Assembly: GCA_946894095.1 (NCBI GenBank) | Contig: OX335644.1 | Span: 14,055,595 to 14,119,594 of the forward strand | Length of the DNA: 64,000 nt | Source: Incurvaria masculella | Taxonomy: Eukaryota; Arthropoda; Insecta; Lepidoptera; Incurvariidae | Reading direction: 5' to 3' | Shown here: positions 1 to 12,325 of the stretch, in pieces | How the letters are laid out: each line of letters starts with the position of its first letter | Numbering within the stretch: position 1 is the stretch's first letter | The notes under the pieces: model-generated | Database searches by the model: none | The model's input: only the letters and a program-made list of their open reading frames with translations | Told to the model about the DNA's origin: nothing | Translations under genes and position numbers: made by a program

Positions 1-199
1 GACAGTAGAGGCATTCTGTGGTAGAGGCGGCAGCCACGACTGACAATTTTTTTTTCAGCGTTTAACATCAACAATGGGCAACAAACGAAAATATTTGGGA
101 AATGCGAGTCTGGTCCGCCTCAAGATAAAAAGGCTCGGATTCATTTTAAATGAACGAAATAAAATTTAAGTAGTTTTTTTTATAATTTTACCTAGCCAT

Positions 200-315
200 T
201 TATTCCGCCAATTCCCCGGCGGTATCTATAGGTAGAAGTGATTTCCAACTTTTCATCCAATGCTATGGTATCGACCGGGATGGGCTTAACCCTACCACCT
301 AATAGGAAAAGGGGA
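200..315 (-). repeat. SINE body fragment
   Basis: Similar in part to the SINE body at 57575-57957, including the conserved segments around 'catccaatgc' and 'ccctaccacct', in the same minus orientation. It is 5'- and 3'-truncated. Confidence 0.5.
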
Positions 316-611
316 TTTTATTAAACTCATATTATTAGTCAATAAAGTAAAAACATTTGGAAATAATTTATGCAATAATAGTAATTTGATTATTAGGATT
401 CGTTAAAAGTTTTAATCTTTTTTTATTTTAACGCCAACAAACTAAAATTTTTTTTTCTTAATCATTTATTTTTTCAATGTGTTTTAAATTTATTATAAAA
501 TGTTTAGTATATTTATAAAAACCTACAGTTTTGGATTGTACCATGGATTCTTCTGCTCTGTAAATTTGTTTCGTCATTCTTTCGTTACCCATTCGCTCCT
601 CCCAGTTTTTT

Positions 612-780
612 CATGCAACCTGACTATGATGGCTAATACCATACAACTGCCGTTATGATATTAGCCCAATACACCACATTCTCGAAAGAATTAGGTGCCA
701 TGCCAGAACCTTCCCTTTATAATCACACTGTACTGGATGTGAAACACGGAAAAAAATCATTGTCGCTTCAAACATAGTTT
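612..780 (-). repeat. SINE tail fragment
   Basis: Matches the tail of the SINE at 57575-57957: 'gatggctaatacca', then 'ttaggtgccatgcc', then 'ccttccctttat'. Minus orientation; head missing. Confidence 0.6.
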
Positions 781-1117
781 CATGCTATAGTTATCAATAC
801 TATTATTAGAATAGCATAAAAATGTCGCTTTACTTGACATAATATTTTAAAGGAATTACTATTATGTTATTACTTTAACCAATTTAAAAATATTGAAGCC
901 AGGTATATTAAATTAAAGCGGATATGACAAGCCACCGCCACCCGCAACCTGTTTTGGCACTTGCATCTCGGCCGAGTTACTTACGAGTTACGAGGTACAG
1001 ATTGTGGTAAACACCTACATGAGACGGGTGGCTTCATCGTTCCCACCAAAGATAATACTAATAATTACTTCATAATAGATGGCCACCTTCACACAAAGTG
1101 CAGGCGTTTCGCAGTTG

Positions 1118-1285
1118 CTTATAACTTAGAAACCAAACACAATTTTACAATGCCAACGGTCATCAGACATCTAGTTCGATCAAATAAAGCTATTTTGAGC
1201 AAAACTTGGGATCTCTGACAAAAAATATGGGCGTGATCTTCTTTCCCCGTTTGTATGGGGAGTTGAGCGGAATGGGCCAGCTTAA
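1118..1285 (-). repeat. Truncated copy of the TTAA palindromic element
   Basis: The last 165 bp closely match one arm of the element at 18525-19120, ending in a degraded terminal repeat (gggccagc) followed by TTAA at 1282-1285. The rest of the element is absent. Confidence 0.6.
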
Positions 1286-1966
1286 GCAATTACCTAACCT
1301 AACTACTTAAATTAAAGGTGGTAGGGAACAGAAAGAAAATTTAGTGAAACTATGTAAGGTATTGGCGACAGGCCTCATAAAATATTTAAAATACATATTT
1401 ATAAGTAAGCCGTTAAGAAAAATATATTTTATATGATGTAAATAGTTTTTTTTTATTTTAATTATGATTATTGTATTTTATTAAATTCATTTTGCTAAAA
1501 TAAAATTTGCCAATTCATGTTTGTTTGAATATTTAGGTTGGCCCAAGCGTATAACTAGAGTTTCTTAGATCTATGTAAAATAATACAAGTTTCTTACTCT
1601 TATGCAGATCATTCTTTCGAATGCATAAACCACAGCAGGGGGTGATTCAGGAGGCAATTTTATGCATCTACAAATTTTATTTTTTTCTAAAATATAAAAA
1701 TAACACTACCTACATATGATTTTGTCAAATAACTTTAATGAAATGTGTTTGAACTGCGTTAATTTTTATTTTAGGCAAGTTTAAAATTAAAAGGTGCTTA
1801 ATATTGCCTCCAATGTCACCCCTGCTGTCGCGTGTGAATTTAAAAGAGCAACCCGTATTCTATACATAACATTTTATATTCATTTTTAAGATGACATCAA
1901 GATGATGTTTGTTGCCGTTAAGAACAGATATAAATATAATATTGTTTAATATGTCTTTAATATTGT

Positions 1967-1972
1967 TTTATT
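1967..1972 (-). promoter_or_regulatory. Putative poly(A) signal of the MOXD1-like gene
   Basis: AATAAA on the minus strand about 135 nt downstream of the stop codon at 2106-2108. The distance is plausible for a short 3'UTR, but such hexamers are common in AT-rich DNA. Confidence 0.35.
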
Positions 1973-2105
1973 TATCCTAACATTAAAAAAACTAATAAAA
2001 CATGAAAAGCAGTATTAATAAATAAAACTCTACAATCGGTATATAATCATGAACCGATGGTGGTTTAATAAAATACCAACCTCATTAAGTGTAATACAAC
2101 ATTTA

Positions 2106-5100
2106 TCAGATCTGAATTAATTCGCCACCTCTGAAATATTTGCACCTCTCTGGCGCGTCGAACGACCATAGCGCGTCGTAAACGATCTTGCTGTAGCTAG
2201 CGACATCGTGAGAATGAAAGCTATTGGATGATTCCTGACTAGCCGTGCCCCGCCCTATTTTTTCAGAACACCAATAACCGATTTTACGCTGGACTCAGTT
2301 GGAGCCTTAAGGCGCTAGGACTAGCCAACTACTCGCGCCATACAAATGCACTTTTTAACAAATGTAATAATATGTAGTGAAACGCCTCAGCAAATCCAAA
2401 TAGAACTCCAGACTGATAATGGATTGTTAATATTTTTTGATTCCATCATTTATTTAAATAATAATAAAAATATTAAAAGTAGATTTCGTTATAAATCATT
2501 CATTATTCATTAGAAATCTGAAAGTAATTCGATTTCTAGATATAAGCAAAAACAGCATATATGCATAAACAAAAAATTCCATTTGCTTTTAGATTTCTAC
2601 ATTTAGTCAAAAAAGTTCGGAAATGGACACCGATTCCGCAATGTATTTTGTATAGAAAAAGGAAACATACATTAACGAAAATACGTTGATTCCTAGACAA
2701 GGAATCATATATTGTAAGAATGACACTTATAATCGTCAGACTTAGTTAGTTAACTTGGGGTGCCTCGTCTAACTTTGCGATTTGGCTAGTACCAGGGCCT
2801 TAAGCGCGGGTATGGCGTACCCCAGGACCTCACACAGGAGGGCCCTATGACGCCCATGGCCTTTCGCACTTCAATGCGATCTGTAAGTAACCACACCTAA
2901 TGCATATTGTCGACGCACATATCGTCCGTGATAGAATGGCCGCTTATAGTCGCGTTGGTGCGCTCTCGCGTGTCGTATAGTCACCTCGCCCATGACGTTC
3001 GGGCATGTTGGTACCAGTGCTGGTCGGAACCCTACCTGTTCTCGAACGCGAAGTATGCGTCGAGCGCGCGCGTCGCGACCGAGCTCTTGCACACCTCGAT
3101 CTTGCTGGCTGGGTAGTAGTGCATATAGTTGACGCACATCTCGTCCGTGATAGAGTGTCCGCCTATGGTCGCGTTGGCACGCTCTCGTGTGTCGTAGAGG
3201 CACCTCGTCACCAGCAGGTCGCCCTGTTGGATTAATTACCAAGTTTAATATTGTATTGTGGGTGCGTTGTTGAGAATAGCGGACGTCTGGGCAATTTTGG
3301 CCCCGTAAGTGTTTGCGTTCGGACGGAGACAATGAAATATTTCTCTGTTTTTGTGTATTTTTACACTTTGGTTAACAATTCGTTTGGAGTTAAGAACCTT
3401 GCTTTATTAAATTTATTGGATGCGCATACACTAGTAAAGAGGTGAATACATGAGTAGATAAGCATAAAAATAGGAATCGCTGATGAGAATGATGAAAGTT
3501 ATATCTATATTCCTAATCTTCTTCGGAGATTGGTCCTTCGATCCTTATTATAGTGCAAACAATAAAAATATGTAAATACTATTGTCCAACAACATAATAC
3601 AATGAATTAGTATACGCCAACTCTTCAAACAAGTCAATAGATTTAATGATCGTATCATACATATATATCTACTTTCAACTAGAAAGATATACTTACTCAG
3701 AGGAATTACAATTTCTCTGAGGATAAGTTAGTTCACGGCTCACCGGTCGGACATGCACAGGCGTGCGAAGGATGCGGATCTCCTGGAAGTGCGTGGAGTA
3801 GTGGCGGTCCTCGTTGAGCACGGGCAGCTCCGTGCCGGCGCGGAAGTGGCGCGTGCGCACCTGAACGCCGGTCAGGTGCGTGTGCAGCTGCGACCCGAAC
3901 ACTATGATGCCGCGCGGTGGCAGGCCCTGTCCGAATTGAGTCCGAGTGAAAAGATGAACCGTCTTTAGCTATAAAGCTATAAAGCTTAGGTGTAAAGCAT
4001 AGAGCATGGGCAAAATCATGTGTTAGGGAAGCCTACCCACTCTGAATCCAACTGCACGATTTAATTAAATAATCAAACCCTATCGAATTTTTCGGTGAGA
4101 TTATATCGTTAATTTTAAAATTCAACCGAAAGTGTATACTTCCTACTGACCCCAAAAGTGACTTCTTCATCTGTCATTTCTAGAGTTAAGCCAAATAAAC
4201 ACTATATTTTGTCAATTACCTAGCGAGTAACAAAACATCGTACCTAGTCTAACGGTCTATCGGAACGGTATTAGTCCACTTAGAAATAGTTGATGTGAAT
4301 GTTGTATTGTGTATGATTATGGATATTAATAAATAAATAAAAAGTTATTTACTGCTTGCTGTATTCGTGTGAACTAGTAAAATGGCTAGGTATTTCGTGT
4401 TTCATAAATAGTTTGGATTTATTTTTAATTATGAAATAACCACTGGACTCGCTCCTCGACTTAACATAGTGTGCACTGGGCATAACAAAAACGTCCTCAA
4501 GCAATACATTTTGGATCACATTAATTCACCCCAGTCAATAATTGTTTAGTTTAAATTAGTTTTTATTATTTAAAACGTTTGAAAAATATTGAAAAATATT
4601 CTTATCCTGTACCTACTAACCTATCAGAGTCGTTCTGCCGTTTCGTGCAAATTTGGAACGTAAAAAAACATTTTTTATTGTTTATATCGTTTATTTTTTC
4701 ACAAATATAAAGTTGATTGTTTGCTGATTAATAATAACGAAAGGCACTTATATACCTTTAGTACTATTTGAGAAAACAATTTTTGAAATTTTGTCTATGG
4801 ATGGTAATGAAACGCCGCCGGATGGTAATGAATATAATATTAGAGACGTATTGTTACATTAAAAAATTTGCATATTTGTTTTTTTTTACATCACACACAT
4901 CTATTGAGTTAGTTCATTAAGGGGGGATTTGTCTTATTTTGTACGCCGTAACTGGCAACTTGTGGAAATACTGTAAACAATATGTAAAGGCTTGTTTACC
5001 CATAAGTACACAAATAAATTTCATTTAATTTCATTGCAATGATAATATTCGTAAACATCAAAAAAATAAATCATAATTATCAAAAATAAAACGAGGCATC

Positions 5101-8100
5101 AATAAGATATTTTTGGCGGCCTGACAGGTTACAAATATGTATTAAACTTGCAAAACAATTTGCACGGAAAGCAATGAAGAATTTTTTGGACTGAAATATA
5201 AATTAGGATATTTTGTAAACGTGTAAAAAATTTATGTACAAAAATAATGCATCCCATTTGGTAAATTACTGCTATGTACGCAGATAAAAACATTTAAATT
5301 TTTTGCTTTAAGTTTGTAAGTTTTCTGTCGAAGAATAAATCGCCTGATGGCATCGATATAGTTGATGCCTGTTGGTTTGATCAGGAGAGGAATGAAATTT
5401 TTGGATATATTTTGTGGGTAGTAAATTTGATTTTTTCATTGAAAATTGCCTTGGTCAGTGATTTGCACAAAATCGAGGAACGACCCATCAATGTCCTTCG
5501 TTGTATGTTACAAAATTGTGTGTGCCATCAATGGTCCAGAATTTAAATAGAGCTCTCACACACGGAAGAACATACCTACAGAGCGAAATATAATATCTGC
5601 CACGAAGTCTCATCAAATTAAGGCCTTCCCCAGACAGAAAACATTTTGCGGTAACCACAAAAGAGTCATAAGACTTTTTAATTAAAAACTAGTATGCACT
5701 GCGGTAGGCACTGACCACACTAGTGCACTCCGAAACGCAGTAGCCCGTGAGCGGGAAGGCGGGCTGGCCGGCAGGGATCGCCATCTTGTCGATGTACTCC
5801 AAACCCAGCTCCATGATGGCCGCGTCGTACTTGCGAAGCTGTGACGTGACGTGAATCACGACGCCTGAACTGTCCACCCAGTCTGTTTGAGAGGACAGTA
5901 ACGATTATACACTGAGTTAGACACAGGTCCAATCTAATTGTGCTGAAAGTTAGTTGAACTAGATGATGCTAAACTAACTCCTACCTACTACCACAAATAA
6001 AGTAAGTTGGTAGTAACATTTCTTCACAGTTGGATCTATGTAGGTTCTCAAAACATCGCAACTTAGTTTATTGTTCGAAGTTACATGTCAACTCGACACC
6101 TAGAATCTTAACCTGGTCGTCGTTACGCAGAGTTGTATGTCTGGAAGGTCGGGGCTGCAGTGAAAGATGTCCACTTCGCATTAAACCACGGAATTGCTCT
6201 GTGCATTAAACTAACACACCTGTTACTTGCTCGCATTACAAGGTTCTTGGTTTTGGAGTCCTGAATTCTGGCATTGATGCAATAACGAAATCCTACCTGC
6301 TCTCATCTCCGGGTTGTTGTAGTGGACCTCTAACATCACGTATCGGTTGGCGGCGACTCCTCCCAGAGGTAGACCCGCCGCTTCGGGATAAGTGAAAGGT
6401 GGGGCTCCCATTGCCCAAGCAGCTTTAACCTACAATTCGTTCATATTTATGGCTTAATACAGTTCAGTAAAATGAGAAAAATGTTTGTCATTTGAATATC
6501 TAATAAAAACCTTAGAACAGGTCTTTGTAATGTTCGGCCGGTCAGAACTAAAGCACGAGCCCTCATAAAGCGGAATCTCAAGATGTGGATCCGTGTCGCA
6601 GTAAAACAACTCCATGTGATGCACCAGACCTTCATTGCCACTCTGGATAGTAGACTCGAACTGAAATCACAAAAACACATTTAAAATAACGACACCTCTC
6701 AAGTTAAAATCCATCCCAAGCCATTTACGCTGCAGATCGTGCCAAAAAAAAAGACATACACGTACAGGCCCTCGAAAAACAACCCTCCTTCTTGCGCAGT
6801 CGGGTAAAAATAATACTTTTAAAACAACTGGAATCTCTTTCATTATTGATTTCATCTTCTGGTACACCTGTTCAAATATACTGTGGAACGAATGGAGCGG
6901 GATTTTATGAGTAATTACCCCAAAGAATACAATTTAGAGACGGTTACCTGCACGATATGATGCTTCTTCGCAGCGATATAGTCCGGTAGCTTCTGAATTT
7001 TGCACCAGTACGTGGTGTCAGCGCTGGGAACTTTCAGCTCGCTGTTGGTGATCCTGATGATCCTCGCGGCAGGTGTCGGCAGGCGCGGCGGCGACAGAAG
7101 ACGAACGCGCACGAAGCCGCGGTCGTGGACAGATGCGCGGGAGGGGCACAGACCTTCGGCGTCGTAAAGAGTGTCGGAACCTCTCGCCCACACCACGTGA
7201 GTGGTGCCATCCTGTTGGTAGGTGCAGATGGTTTTCGGTTGTTGCGTGTTTCCAATAAATTAACCCTATCCCTAATAGGGAACCTTCGAAACACGAATCC
7301 CTTAGTCGGTTTTTATTCTTGTAAATTATGATAAAGTGCAAGGTTGGACTCAAGCAGGAAACCAAACATATAAATATATTATTTTAGCCTTTAGCCTATA
7401 GCCTTATTTTATATTTTATAATTACTCATAATTTCCTTCAATCTATGCTTCCAAATTGTAAAGTAAAACTTTTAAATATGATTAACAGCAAATTGTCTGC
7501 AGTGTTTTTCTTTTTCGCTCATAATCGCGTTTTTGTTGAAATAACAATTCACAACGTGCAGCCCTTTAGACTGATATTGTACACACTCGCCTCTTTAAAA
7601 AAAAGGCAAATCTACCAGGAGGGACTTTTCACAAACTTTCGAACGCTAAGCAATCGTGCGTCATTCAAGCTCGCAGCATATTTTATTCACGCTCACAGCG
7701 TATTTTATTCACGCTCGCAGCGTATTTCCCACTATCAAACGGTTTTCTATAAACTGACCAATCCGGATGCGACGCTGATAACGCAAAGTAGCGCAAGTGC
7801 CGCCAAACGCACGCTAGAGCTGTCAGCTGTCACTCGTGAATACCAATTTTCGAATTTCACGCTAACTTGCTTCAGCGTTAGCGTTAGACAATAAAGCTAA
7901 GAGTCCGTGATTGTCTCTCCTGCCCGGTGTAAAGCCTACAAAGAAGAAGTAGAAGTCCTTCGACAAAGGAGCTTCTTCGACCTGGGTTGTCAACACAAAA
8001 ATGTTTTTAAATCTCAATATAATTACTTACCTCAATAACATAATCGTTCTCGTCGCACGTGTCGAAGGCTCTCCCAAATTTGATGAGGCCTGAATGCCGA

Positions 8101-8968
8101 TCCAGTGTAAACTCCTCACAGTCCTGGTGCAGGTCTCGATGAAGGCAACCTTCTTCGTCCACGTGCGTGTCCTGATCTCAGAAAAATTTAAAAATTTAAT
8201 TAAATTAAGGTGTTATATAATGTGATATACCCCAAACTAATGTACTACCGAGCGCATCACAGTAAACGCAACTGCAGGTATTGGATTTTATATATATGGT
8301 GGTATCATACAAGCACGCATACTCACCACAAAATGTGCCTCTCCTGTATAGTCGATCCACAGCAGGCACAGATCAGCCTTTGCGATTTCCCCTCTATCCG
8401 AAAAGCCAATTGCCAGCCAGTTGAACGCTGGAGCCTTCTCTGAGAGTTGCAGATTGAATGAGACCTTGCTAACGTCATAGTCCACGCGCCAGTACAGACG
8501 GAGGTCTCCTCTGGGGTCCAAAACTGATTCGCTCTCTGCTACATTACGACCTGAGGGAGGAAGTAAAACGGTAGATGTAGAACGGTACTTTGAAAGAAGC
8601 CTCACCTCACCTGCCTGATTCCTCACTCAAATTAAGAAATATGTTTCTGACTTTGGCACATTAAATAAATCTACTGAGAGCCACGTCTGTAAGTTTTGGT
8701 TTTTTGATCATGGATGTAAGAAAAGTTATCAAAAAATTAAAACGTACCGACGAAGCTCTCAGTTGATTTATTTAAAGTGTAAATTGTCAACAACATATCT
8801 CTTAATTTGAGTGAGGAATCAGGCACGAGCCATTGTATGGAACTCGATCACCTCATTATCCTCTTAATATGAAAAAAAAATCAAACCTGACGGACATTCA
8901 TGGTGAGGTAACGCGATGTGAGAACAGATCAGTGTCCCCAAGACACCGATAATGCATGCCACGTGCAT
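2106..8968 (-). CDS. MOXD1: DBH-like (MOXD1-type) copper type II monooxygenase, 10 exons, complete
   Basis: Exons on the minus strand in transcription order: 8887-8968, 8327-8550, 8031-8171, 6948-7211, 6511-6660, 6297-6429, 5716-5882, 3744-3926, 3036-3223, 2106-2220. All have GT-AG borders and matching phases, giving 548 aa, close to family length. Residues 1-20 form a hydrophobic signal peptide, so the protein should be secretory or ER-lumenal. Residues about 45-150 form a DOMON domain. Residues about 210-510 form the two-part ascorbate-dependent monooxygenase core. Copper ligands by homology to PHM/DBH: H251, H252 and H323 (site A); H402, H404 (HTHLTG) and M477 (TDEMC) (site B). All are present, so catalysis is expected. 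The family hydroxylates amine-like substrates, but the substrate of this member cannot be read from the sequence; a tyramine beta-hydroxylase relative is possible. The last exon is the least certain part: it follows a weak acceptor, but the phase fits and it resembles the DBH C-terminal segment. A decayed copy of exon 9 lies in the last intron. Confidence 0.88.
2770..2875. repeat. Dispersed repeat, family E fragment
   Basis: Contains 'atggcgtaccccaggacc' and 'gacgcccatgg', matching the repeated modules at 58490-58710 and, more loosely, 40965-41145. It lies in the last intron of the MOXD1-like gene, between the decayed exon copy and exon 10. Confidence 0.45.
2897..2991 (-). pseudogene. Decayed duplicate of MOXD1-like exon 9
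   Basis: About 95 bp on the minus strand reads as a close copy of the middle of exon 9 (3036-3223): both contain LYDTRER, NATI, GHSITD and MC. The copy ends in an in-frame TAG at 2897-2899, where the parent continues with YMHYY. It begins about 45 bp downstream of the exon 9 donor and has no clear acceptor or donor of its own, so it is most likely a nonfunctional partial duplicate. Confidence 0.75.
3927..5715 (-). other. MOXD1-like intron 7 (1.8 kb)
   Basis: AT-rich intron between exons 7 and 8. I see no coding exon, clear repeat family or RNA gene in it. Confidence 0.5.
7212..8030 (-). other. MOXD1-like intron 3, with a short 22-bp tandem repeat
   Basis: The intron holds nearly three copies of a 22-bp unit (7669-7728, core 'ctcgcagcgtattttattca'). 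A 149-codon plus-strand open stretch at 7445-7894 covers it, but has no recognisable domain or splice context and is not called as a gene. Confidence 0.5.
8613..8824. repeat. Hairpin MITE-like element in MOXD1-like intron 1
   Basis: Imperfect inverted repeat of about 70-80 bp per arm. The left end reads 'ctgattcctcactcaaatta' and the right end is its reverse complement, around a spacer of about 60 bp. No coding capacity. The right arm ends 63 bp from the exon 1 donor. Confidence 0.6.
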
Positions 8969-11404
8969 TTTAATGTAATAATGTCAATCCGAAATGTAAA
9001 TAGAAAATCGACGGTTCAAACGCGGAAAGCGAATAGGCGGGAAAGATTCGAGACGTTCGCACGAAGAAGGATGACGGGAAAATGAGGAACCCGTTTCTTC
9101 AGAGACTGTACTTGCCTAGAGGTTTGTGTTCATTGCTGTAGGTATAGCTTGCCAAAGATGTGAAGAAAATATTTTCACGAAGAAAGTACAGAACTTTTCA
9201 TAAGAACATATTTGTGTTACTGCTCCAAGTGTATGTATTTACTTTAGTTCGTAGCTTTCACTCGTTTACATAATTCCGTTACGCTTATTCTTTTGGATTT
9301 CGAATACTTAGCTAACTTGGGCATCGCGGCAACAGAAAACGTAGTTTCATAAACTATTCAACCCATTTTTTTAAAATGAAAAATGCTTTTGTTTAATTAG
9401 TATTATATTGTATTATTGTTTGATACTATTGTATATTAGTATACCTTGTAACTAATGCTTGTAACAAGGTCTTGCATTCTATGACAACTGAATGTTATGC
9501 ACGCACTTCTTTGTTTCTCATGATATAGTATATATATCAGAAATACAAAAATAGACATAATCACGGGTGTCATTTCTGGCCCTCGATCACCGATATTCGG
9601 TTTTGTTTACTAGTGAAATCCACAAACTCTGCTATAGAACTCTTATAGGACAGTAATAAATAAGAAATGTCAAATAGGTATGACCTTAGATGAAAAAGGA
9701 AGGGTATGACGGGAAATATTTTTGGTAATAATGTCACAAATACTATTTATTTAACAGACATATTATAATTAAAATATCATTGCCTGCAGATCAATGTGAC
9801 GGTGACGCAAATAACGAATCTAGGTATTATGAAGTGCGGTTTTGTGGAGGCGCGGTGGCGGCTGCTCGGCGGCTGCGGAATGCTCGTTCCCGTTTATTAA
9901 ATTCCGGGAGGGCCTGCAGGATTACTTATTCTGTGCCTGCAGCGCCACCCAGCCCGCCTCCGCGCCGCCCCTCCCCATTTGCCCCGCGCCGACCGATACG
10001 CTTGGTCTATTACGAGAAATTAACATTTTTTGGTCCATTACCACGGATACGTATGGACGGATATCTATTTCTTATAGATAGTTATTCGGTTTCTCTCCTT
10101 GCCGTCATTTAGATCAGAGAGAATAAATATGCCATTTCTACGTGGTTGGCACCTAGTCTTGTTTTGTGCATCACGATGGAAATAGTGTAGGTGTAAGCGA
10201 AAATAACCGATTCAAAACGGCCATCAGCCCATTTTTTGTGTGAGCTTTACATGCTTAATATCGTAAGGCGTTTTTTTCTTAAAAGAGATTTTAGTTTTCT
10301 TCTCAAGAAGTAAGTATTTCATCTTGCAACAAAAATAATTTAACGAGACATATTTTTTTCTGTATTTAATGCTTTGAGAAAAATAGACGAATTTAAAGCT
10401 TTTTTGTAGTTGCAGATTATTTGCTTTTGTCGCGACTATACAAGACTATTCAACAGATGTTTTTAATTTACATGATATTAACTTACATATTATTATAAAA
10501 CTGTATTAATAAGTGACGGAATAAAATTATAGCTAAAAATATTTTTTTATTACCTAATTCAAAGCCTTTAGCCCCTCAACCTTTTTTCACATTTGCCCCT
10601 AGAATATAACATAGCAGCTTATTTATTTATTTTTATTTAAATAATGTACACAGGTGATCCTGTGCTATTAAAAATAGTTTCATGTAGTTGTTTTATGCAT
10701 TGAGAGAAAAAATACACATTAAAAAATAAGCTGCTATTGGTGAGTAATGAGGCGAATGTGAAAACAATGGATTTTCCTTGAAAAATGTCGATTATCTTGA
10801 AATCCGTAAGACTTTGTACTGGGGTATGTTTGGCTTAATTCAGTCCAAATTACTTCCCCTGTCACCTTCTCGCGGCTTTGTATTGACCTACCAAACACTG
10901 TATGATAAAAAACATCTATATGTAAAAAACACTAACAACAATTCACTTTTACTTTTCCATAGTCAGAATTAACACCGAGAACTTGCGTTAACATTTTTTT
11001 CTTTGCAAGTTTGTTTGACAAAGTGGAAAAATAAATATGTTTTTCTTAAACACAATTAACATTAAAACATTTTTTTTTTCTAATTATAGAAAATTTGTAT
11101 TTCAAGCAATATATTTCATTCCCAGCGACATTTTCGCGAAATATTGTTTTTCACAGTTATATAATTTCGGTGCAAAATTTACAAAATTTTCATGCTTAAA
11201 ATATTCAAATACGGTTTTCTTTAAGAATAAATACGAAGAAGAATAAACCCGTTATTCCAAAGTTTTTTCAAAATTAAAGGATATATTAAAATATTTACTT
11301 TAATTTGGTAAGCAAAAAAGTTACAAAATGTAACATTTTTATTTTCGGTGGACTGGACAAACTTTTTGAGAAACACCCAGGAATACGTCTGTTATCTAGC
11401 GCCA
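8969..11404. other. Divergent intergenic DNA upstream of the MOXD1-like gene
   Basis: AT-rich, with no exon that I can support. The exception in base composition is a GC-rich patch at about 9820-10010, rich in CpG, on which an ORF at 9780-10112 is open. That ORF is proline/arginine-rich and low in complexity, so I treat the patch as noncoding or possibly a promoter or first noncoding exon. Confidence 0.45.
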
Positions 11405-11408
11405 TTAA

Positions 11409-11950
11409 GGTGGCCCATCCCGCTCATCTCCCCATACAAAAGGGGAAAGAAGATGACGCCCATATTTCTTGTCAGAGATCCAAAATTTTGCTCAAAATAG
11501 GTTTATTTGATCGAACTAGATGTCTGATGACCATTGGCATTGTAAAATTGTGTTTGGTTTCTAAGTTATAAGGTCCGAAAGTTCGCATTTTTCGCGCGGT
11601 TTATACAATAACTTTGGAGGTGGATTACGCAATGATAAAGTAAGAACATCTTAAAAAGATTAGTCATCAGACATAGCTTATTTAATCAAGATTTATAATC
11701 TATTTGGTTTTTGTTCGATTTTTTACTACAGCGGTCGTGGTTTACTTTTAGCTATAAGTCGTTTTTGAATTAAAATTTTCGTAAATGTTACCAAATCATA
11801 CAGTATGCACATTGTCTTTTTTGTAGACATGTTGCATTTTCCTCATCACGGAGCCTGTCTTATTCTTTGAAACAGAGAAGGTCCCAGAGCGCAACAGCAC
11901 GGTTTTGTACCGTGCCCGCGAATGAGTTAGGCCCGCCGGGTTGAGCCACC
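11409..11950. mobile_element. TTAA-flanked nonautonomous DNA element, copy 1
   Basis: Flanked by TTAA at 11405-11408 and 11951-11954. Ends are related inverted repeats: left starts GGTGGCCCATCCCGC, and the right end read inward starts GGTGGCTCAACCCGG. The left half matches the arm of the 18525-19120 element. A TTAA target duplication is typical of piggyBac-type transposons, but no transposase is present, so the assignment is inference. Confidence 0.6.
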
Positions 11951-12211
11951 TTAAATACTATTTCTTCCTCCTCCTTGCACCGAATGGCTCAGAACACGTT
12001 GCCGCACACAACCGAGGTACTAGTATAATATTCTGTGTTGCGCCAGGCATCCGTCACTCCTAAATACCTACTGAGATCTTCGCCTACGGCGCTCGGGAAC
12101 CCGAGGTTCCAAATTCAGTCAGGGCCGCCGCGCGCACACGCTCGCACGTCCACTACGCCCAGTCGATCAGTCGTTTCGAAAAGCGCACTTTCGCCGTTTT
12201 TATTCGTAATA

Positions 12212-12325
12212 ATGTCTAATCATCATAGAATTAAATATAATAACTGTTGCGTGAACGGATGTCATAGTACACGAAAGAATTTGAAGTTGCCTTTCTTTAC
12301 GCTTCCGAAATATTCTGAAAGGAGA
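12212..12325 (+). CDS. Possible THAP zinc-finger first exon or fragment
   Basis: A 38-codon stretch starting at AATAATG reads CCVNGC, then STRK, then LPFFTLPK. This is the N-terminal half of a THAP (C2CH) DNA-binding domain, in which the first two cysteines and the F-x-x-P motif are conserved. A possible donor (AGA|GTTTGT) ends it at 12325. I could not find the second half (AVPTIF and the C-x2-H pair) nearby. It could be the first exon of a host gene, a P-element-like remnant or a retro-fragment. The sequence upstream at 12080-12190 is GC-rich. Confidence 0.4.

Larger units (their letters stand above)
1..2105. other. Intergenic DNA downstream of the MOXD1-like gene
   Basis: AT-rich sequence with no convincing coding exon on either strand. 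It holds two fragments of the SINE body family (about 200-315 and 612-780), a truncated copy of the TTAA element family (1118-1285), and the probable poly(A) signal of the MOXD1-like gene. The open stretch at 961-1218 runs from unique sequence into the TTAA element, so it is not taken as a gene. Confidence 0.6.

Noticed and set aside
961..1218. 85-codon ORF with histidine-rich reading
   Set aside because: Its second half is the TTAA repeat family, so the frame is chance.
2871..3332. 153-codon minus-strand ORF over MOXD1-like exon 9
   Set aside because: Shadow frame; the conserved DBH-family residues are in the other minus frame.
7445..7894. 149-codon plus-strand ORF in MOXD1-like intron 3
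   Set aside because: No domain, spans a 22-bp tandem repeat and AT-rich DNA, antisense inside an intron, no splice or poly(A) context.
9780..10112. 110-codon ORF over the GC-rich patch
   Set aside because: Proline/arginine/alanine-rich reading typical of a GC-rich patch read in any frame; no domain.
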